Shown here piece after piece: positions 5,727 through 8,368 of a stretch of 8,368 nucleotides of DNA. The stretch's first letter is position 1; the number at the start of each line of letters is the position of its first letter. The DNA lies in contig JAIRTG010000034.1 in NCBI GenBank assembly GCA_031255055.1, positions 1 through 8,368 of the forward strand, read 5' to 3'. Origin of the DNA: Prevotellaceae bacterium (GTDB lineage Bacteria > Bacteroidota > Bacteroidia > Bacteroidales > Paludibacteraceae). The position numbers were made by a program, and so were the translations under genes. The notes beneath the pieces were generated by a model that saw nothing but the letters and a program-made list of their open reading frames with translations, was not told the DNA's origin and ran no database searches.

Positions 5727-7994
5727 ATGGAGCATCACTTGCCTCAACTGATATTAGATTTAGCCTTAATTCTTGGTGCAGGTGCACTTGTGACGCTGAT
5801 TTTTAGAAAAATAAAACAACCCACTGTTTTAGGCTACATCATTGCAGGTTTTTTAATCGGCCCGCACACAGGGCTACTTCCCACCGTTACCGACGAAATA
5901 AACATCAAAACATTGGCCGACATCGGCGTCATTTTCCTATTGTTCGGACTCGGACTGGAATTCAGTTTCAAGAAATTGATGCGGGTAGGCGGTTCGGCAT
6001 CCGTCACGGCTTTGGTCGAAATTGTCTGCATCACGATAGCGGGCTATTTCACCGGCAAACTATTGGGTTGGTCAACGATGAATTGTCTATTTCTCGGCGG
6101 GATGCTGGCAAGTTCGTCCACCACGATCATTATCCGCGCCTTCGACGAGTTGGGAATAAAAACCAAACCGTACGCCAAAGTCGTTTTCGGGGTACTGGTA
6201 GTAGAAGACATCGTCGTGATACTGTTGATGGTGATGCTATCCACGGTCGCCGTCACGCAGCACTTCGAGGGCATAGAGCTATTGCTTACGGTCGGCAAAC
6301 TGCTATTTTTCCTGATACTGTGGTTTATACTCGGCATCTACCTGATACCTACATTTCTAAAAAAAGTCCGCACACTGATGGACGAAGAAGGTTATCTGAT
6401 ACTCTCCATTGGGCTATGTCTTGCGATGGTAGTCATAGCCGTACAGGTTGGTTTTTCGGCCGAGTTAGGAGCGTTCATCATGGGTTCCGTTTTAGCCGAA
6501 ACGACATCTGCCGAAAAGATCGAACACATCACCAAACCCGTAAAAGACCTTTTCGGAGCCATTTTTTTCGTATCGGTCGGCATGATGATCGACCCCAAAG
6601 TGATGGTCGAATACGGTTGGATTGTCGTAGTGGTGACGCTGCTCGTTGTGATGGGTAAAATTTTCAGTACCGCCATCGGTGCGTTACTATCCGGGCAATC
6701 GCTCCGTCAGTCCATCCACGTAGGGATGAGCATGGCTCAAATCGGCGAATTTGCCTTCATCGTAGCCACATTAGGGATGAGTTTAGGAGTCATCAGCGAT
6801 TTTCTATTTCCGGTAGCGGTCGGTGCTTCGGCCATCACCACATTCACGACGCCCTATCTGATCAAATACTCCGACAACTTCTACCGGTTTATCGAAAAAA
6901 TACTGCCCGACAAATGGCTGAACATCCTGGACAACTACTCCGCAAACACACAAATCATTCAGGCCGAAAGCGAATGGAAAAAATTCGTCAAATCATTTCT
7001 GACCACCATCGTCACCAACGGCATCATCGTCTTTGCCATGATGGCCGTCGGGATACTCGGGTTGCGTCCGTTTCTGAGCGGCATCATCGAGAGCAACATT
7101 CTGGTCAGTCTGATAACGCTGATAGTCGTCCTGTTCATATCCTCGCCCTTTCTGTGGGCGCTGATGTTCAAACAGCCCAACAATGTAAAATACAAAGAAC
7201 TGTGGACGCACAATCAATACAACAAAGGTCCGCTTGCCGTCATGGAGTTGAGTCGGTTCATCATCGCCCTGGTGATGATCAACTACTTTGTCTATCGCAT
7301 CTTCCCCACCTTCATTTTTGCGTTGATATTCATACCACTTTTCATTGTCGCGCTATACTTTGCCTCCCGAAGGGCGCTTCATTTCTACGAAAAGATCGAA
7401 AAACGATTTATGAGCAACCTGCACAGTCGCGAGATAGCCGCAGCCAAAAAATCGGCACAATCCGACAACATCATCAAACAGCAACTGCTATCAAAGGCAA
7501 AATCGGGCGCATGGGACATCAACATCATTGATTTAGAGATTTTGCAAGATGTAGACTACGTCGGTCGCTCGATCAAAGAGCTGACATGGCGGAGCGACTA
7601 CGGCATCAACATCGTATACATAAAGCGCGGCGATCGGCTACTCTATGCGCCCGGCCCCAGAGACAAGCTGCTATCGTTCGACCGTATCGGGGTGATTGCG
7701 ACCGAAGAGCAACTGAACAAATTCATGCCGGTATTCAACAAGAAGACGAAAACGCGCTTCACCGATTTTGAAGCCGAAGACATCATCATCGAAAAAGTAT
7801 TCATCGAATCGGGCAGCAAGCTCGCCGGCGTCCGCATCAGCAAGAGCCACATCAGAGAAAGCACCGACAGTCTTGTTGTCGGCATCGAGCGCAACAACGA
7901 GCGATTTCTCAACCCCCATCCGTCAACCGTTCTACAGGCCGGCGACATCATCTGGATAGTCGGCGAACGACACAAACTGCAAAAACTAAAATAG
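5727..7994 (+). CDS. Monovalent cation:proton antiporter, CPA2/Kef type, with two TrkA-C domains
   Basis: This 755-aa inner-membrane protein should exchange K+ or Na+ for H+, serving pH and cation balance. The N-terminal Na+/H+ exchanger domain (about 1-395, some 12 helices) shows GYIIAGFLIGP, VIFLLFGLGLEF, the charged VVEDIVV (E160, D161), FFVSVGM and QIGEFAF (Q338-F344). A second hydrophobic region (about 425-565) suggests four more helices. The cytoplasmic tail has two TrkA-C/RCK-C-like domains, about 597-672 and 682-755, ending in GDIIWIVGERHKLQKL. No Rossmann-type RCK-N domain, as found in KefB/KefC, is present. In some antiporters RCK-C binds c-di-AMP; ligand control here is inference only. 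The ATG at 5727 is chosen because the first helix begins directly after it. I give no symbol because kefB/kefC would imply glutathione gating, which is not shown. Confidence 0.94.
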   Translation: MEHHLPQLILDLALILGAGALVTLIFRKIKQPTVLGYIIAGFLIGPHTGLLPTVTDEINIKTLADIGVIFLLFGLGLEFSFKKLMRVGGSASVTALVEIVCITIAGYFTGKLLGWSTMNCLFLGGMLASSSTTIIIRAFDELGIKTKPYAKVVFGVLVVEDIVVILLMVMLSTVAVTQHFEGIELLLTVGKLLFFLILWFILGIYLIPTFLKKVRTLMDEEGYLILSIGLCLAMVVIAVQVGFSAELGAFIMGSVLAETTSAEKIEHITKPVKDLFGAIFFVSVGMMIDPKVMVEYGWIVVVVTLLVVMGKIFSTAIGALLSGQSLRQSIHVGMSMAQIGEFAFIVATLGMSLGVISDFLFPVAVGASAITTFTTPYLIKYSDNFYRFIEKILPDKWLNILDNYSANTQIIQAESEWKKFVKSFLTTIVTNGIIVFAMMAVGILGLRPFLSGIIESNILVSLITLIVVLFISSPFLWALMFKQPNNVKYKELWTHNQYNKGPLAVMELSRFIIALVMINYFVYRIFPTFIFALIFIPLFIVALYFASRRALHFYEKIEKRFMSNLHSREIAAAKKSAQSDNIIKQQLLSKAKSGAWDINIIDLEILQDVDYVGRSIKELTWRSDYGINIVYIKRGDRLLYAPGPRDKLLSFDRIGVIATEEQLNKFMPVFNKKTKTRFTDFEAEDIIIEKVFIESGSKLAGVRISKSHIRESTDSLVVGIERNNERFLNPHPSTVLQAGDIIWIVGERHKLQKLK

Positions 7995-8039
7995 AGATGA
8001 AACACCACGAACCACATTCATCACGAACGATTAAACACC

Positions 8040-8105
8040 AAGAAGCGAAAGCGAATTAGGGGTGGGAGAGTCTCCCCCTTGCTACGTCTGCTACGGCGGT
8101 CTTCC
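8040..8105 (-). repeat. Half copy (E) of the GC-rich core element plus flank
   Basis: Bases 8059-8105 match the gene-facing half of the core element: a G-rich start, GAGTCTCCCCC, then a diverged middle ending GGCGGTCTTCC. The match stops there, so the GCGGGGC hairpin half is missing. The preceding 19 bp (from 8040) resemble those before copy D (from 8110), at a 70-bp offset. This suggests a tandem duplication followed by decay, or a truncated insertion. Confidence 0.78.
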
Positions 8106-8128
8106 TTGAAAGAAGAGAAAGAGCATTA

Positions 8129-8213
8129 GGGGGGGGAAGTCTCCCCCTCGCTTCAGCCCGCCTGCGCGGTCTTCCGCTACCCCCTCTGCGGGGCTCCGCC
8201 CCGCAACGCCCCG
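8129..8213 (-). repeat. GC-rich multi-hairpin core element, copy D
   Basis: This is a full copy, inverted relative to A and C. It begins with eight G, then AAGTCTCCCC, and ends CGCCCCG. It shares the TCC-loop form GCGGGGC-TCC-GCCCCGC with copy B. One base is lost in the CCGCC hairpin compared with B. It lies 134 bp beyond the antiporter stop with its G-run end facing that gene, the same placement that copy A has relative to thrS. Confidence 0.9.
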
Positions 8214-8227
8214 TAAGACAGTGTTTA

Positions 8228-8255
8228 TAGTGTTTAGTGATTAGTGATTAGTGAT
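8228..8255 (+). repeat. Heptamer array TAGTGWT beside core D
   Basis: Four heptamers (TAGTGTT, then three TAGTGAT) lead straight into the 30-bp motif. They match the heptamers at 397-431 in sequence and strand. As at copies A, B and C, they lie on the CGGGGCG side of the core, away from the gene. Confidence 0.85.
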
Positions 8256-8282
8256 TAATCATAGCGAATCCGCACTAAACAC
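8253..8282 (+). repeat. Conserved 30-bp intergenic motif, copy 3
   Basis: This is identical to 3010-3039 except for one base near the end (CACTAAACAC instead of CACTAATCAC). The same T-to-A change appears in the variant heptamer at 527-533. It overlaps the end of the heptamer array by 3 bp and precedes the 21-bp array. Confidence 0.87.
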
Positions 8283-8284
8283 GT

Positions 8285-8368
8285 CACTCATTCCCGGGAA
8301 TCAGTCATTCATTCCCGGGAATCAGTCGCTCATTCCCGGGAATCAGTCATTCATTCCCGGGAATCAGT
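8285..8368. repeat. Four 21-bp direct repeats with a 12-bp palindrome, running off the window
   Basis: Four contiguous 21-bp units (8285, 8306, 8327 and 8348) each contain the perfect palindrome ATTCCCGGGAAT followed by CAGT. Units differ only at positions 2 and 3 (CAC, CAT, CGC, CAT), all transitions. The window ends exactly at the end of unit 4, so the array probably continues. The spacing of two helical turns would place a dimer-binding site on the same DNA face in every unit. The look is iteron-like, but no replication or partition gene is present, so function is unknown. Confidence 0.93.

Larger units (their letters stand above)
7995..8368. other. Gene-free right intergenic block
   Basis: There is no credible gene after the antiporter stop. 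Bases 7995-8039 show nothing clear, and no intrinsic terminator with a U-run is seen. The rest is half copy E, core D, heptamers, the 30-bp motif and the 21-bp array. In reverse, this order resembles the left block (array, heptamers, core, gene). Confidence 0.7.

Noticed and set aside
6068..6658. 196-aa plus-strand frame inside the antiporter gene
   Set aside because: It is an out-of-frame shadow rich in Arg and His. The overlapping frame encodes the conserved exchanger helices.
547..8213. Insertion sequence ends or a transposon bounded by the cores
   Set aside because: No transposase gene lies between any pair, no target-site duplications were recognised, and the enclosed genes are ordinary chromosomal genes.
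8285..8368. CRISPR array or plasmid origin
   Set aside because: There are no spacers between the 21-bp units. No replication initiator or partition gene is seen, so an origin cannot be claimed.

Overview
The window looks like chromosomal DNA of a Bacteroidales-type bacterium (phylum Bacteroidota). All three genes are preceded by the Bacteroidota -7 promoter box TAnnTTTG rather than an E. coli-type -10 box, there are no clear Shine-Dalgarno sequences, and the proteins (threonyl-tRNA synthetase, outer-membrane TonB-dependent receptor, CPA2-type antiporter with TrkA-C tail) read like Bacteroidales proteins. The species cannot be named from the sequence.

Layout, left to right. Bases 1-719 hold no convincing gene. 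They contain a seven-unit array of 42-bp hairpin repeats, two 29-bp direct repeats, two heptamer arrays facing each other, a GC-rich hairpin element (core copy A) and an inverted 30-bp motif. Then comes thrS on the minus strand (720-2675). Bases 2676-3269 are again gene-free apart from promoters. They hold core copy B (minus) with a 13-G run, heptamer tracts, the 30-bp motif, and core copy C (plus). A TonB-dependent receptor gene follows (3270-5522, plus), ended by a good intrinsic terminator. A separately promoted monovalent cation:proton antiporter gene comes next (5727-7994, plus). Bases 7995-8368 are gene-free: a half copy (E) and a full copy (D, minus) of the core, heptamers, the 30-bp motif, and a 21-bp palindromic array that runs off the window end.

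The three proteins do not form a pathway: one charges tRNA, one imports a ligand across the outer membrane, one exchanges cations at the inner membrane. The receptor and the antiporter share a strand, but a terminator and a new promoter lie between them, so they are probably separate transcription units.

The most unusual content is the intergenic DNA. Four full copies of an 81-91 bp GC-rich multi-hairpin element bracket two gene blocks (thrS; receptor plus antiporter). In all four the G-run end faces the gene and the CGGGGCG end faces away, toward AT-rich heptamers and, at both window edges, palindromic arrays. The tandem periods are 7, 21 and 42 bp. This looks like a composite, modular repeat family; its function is unknown.
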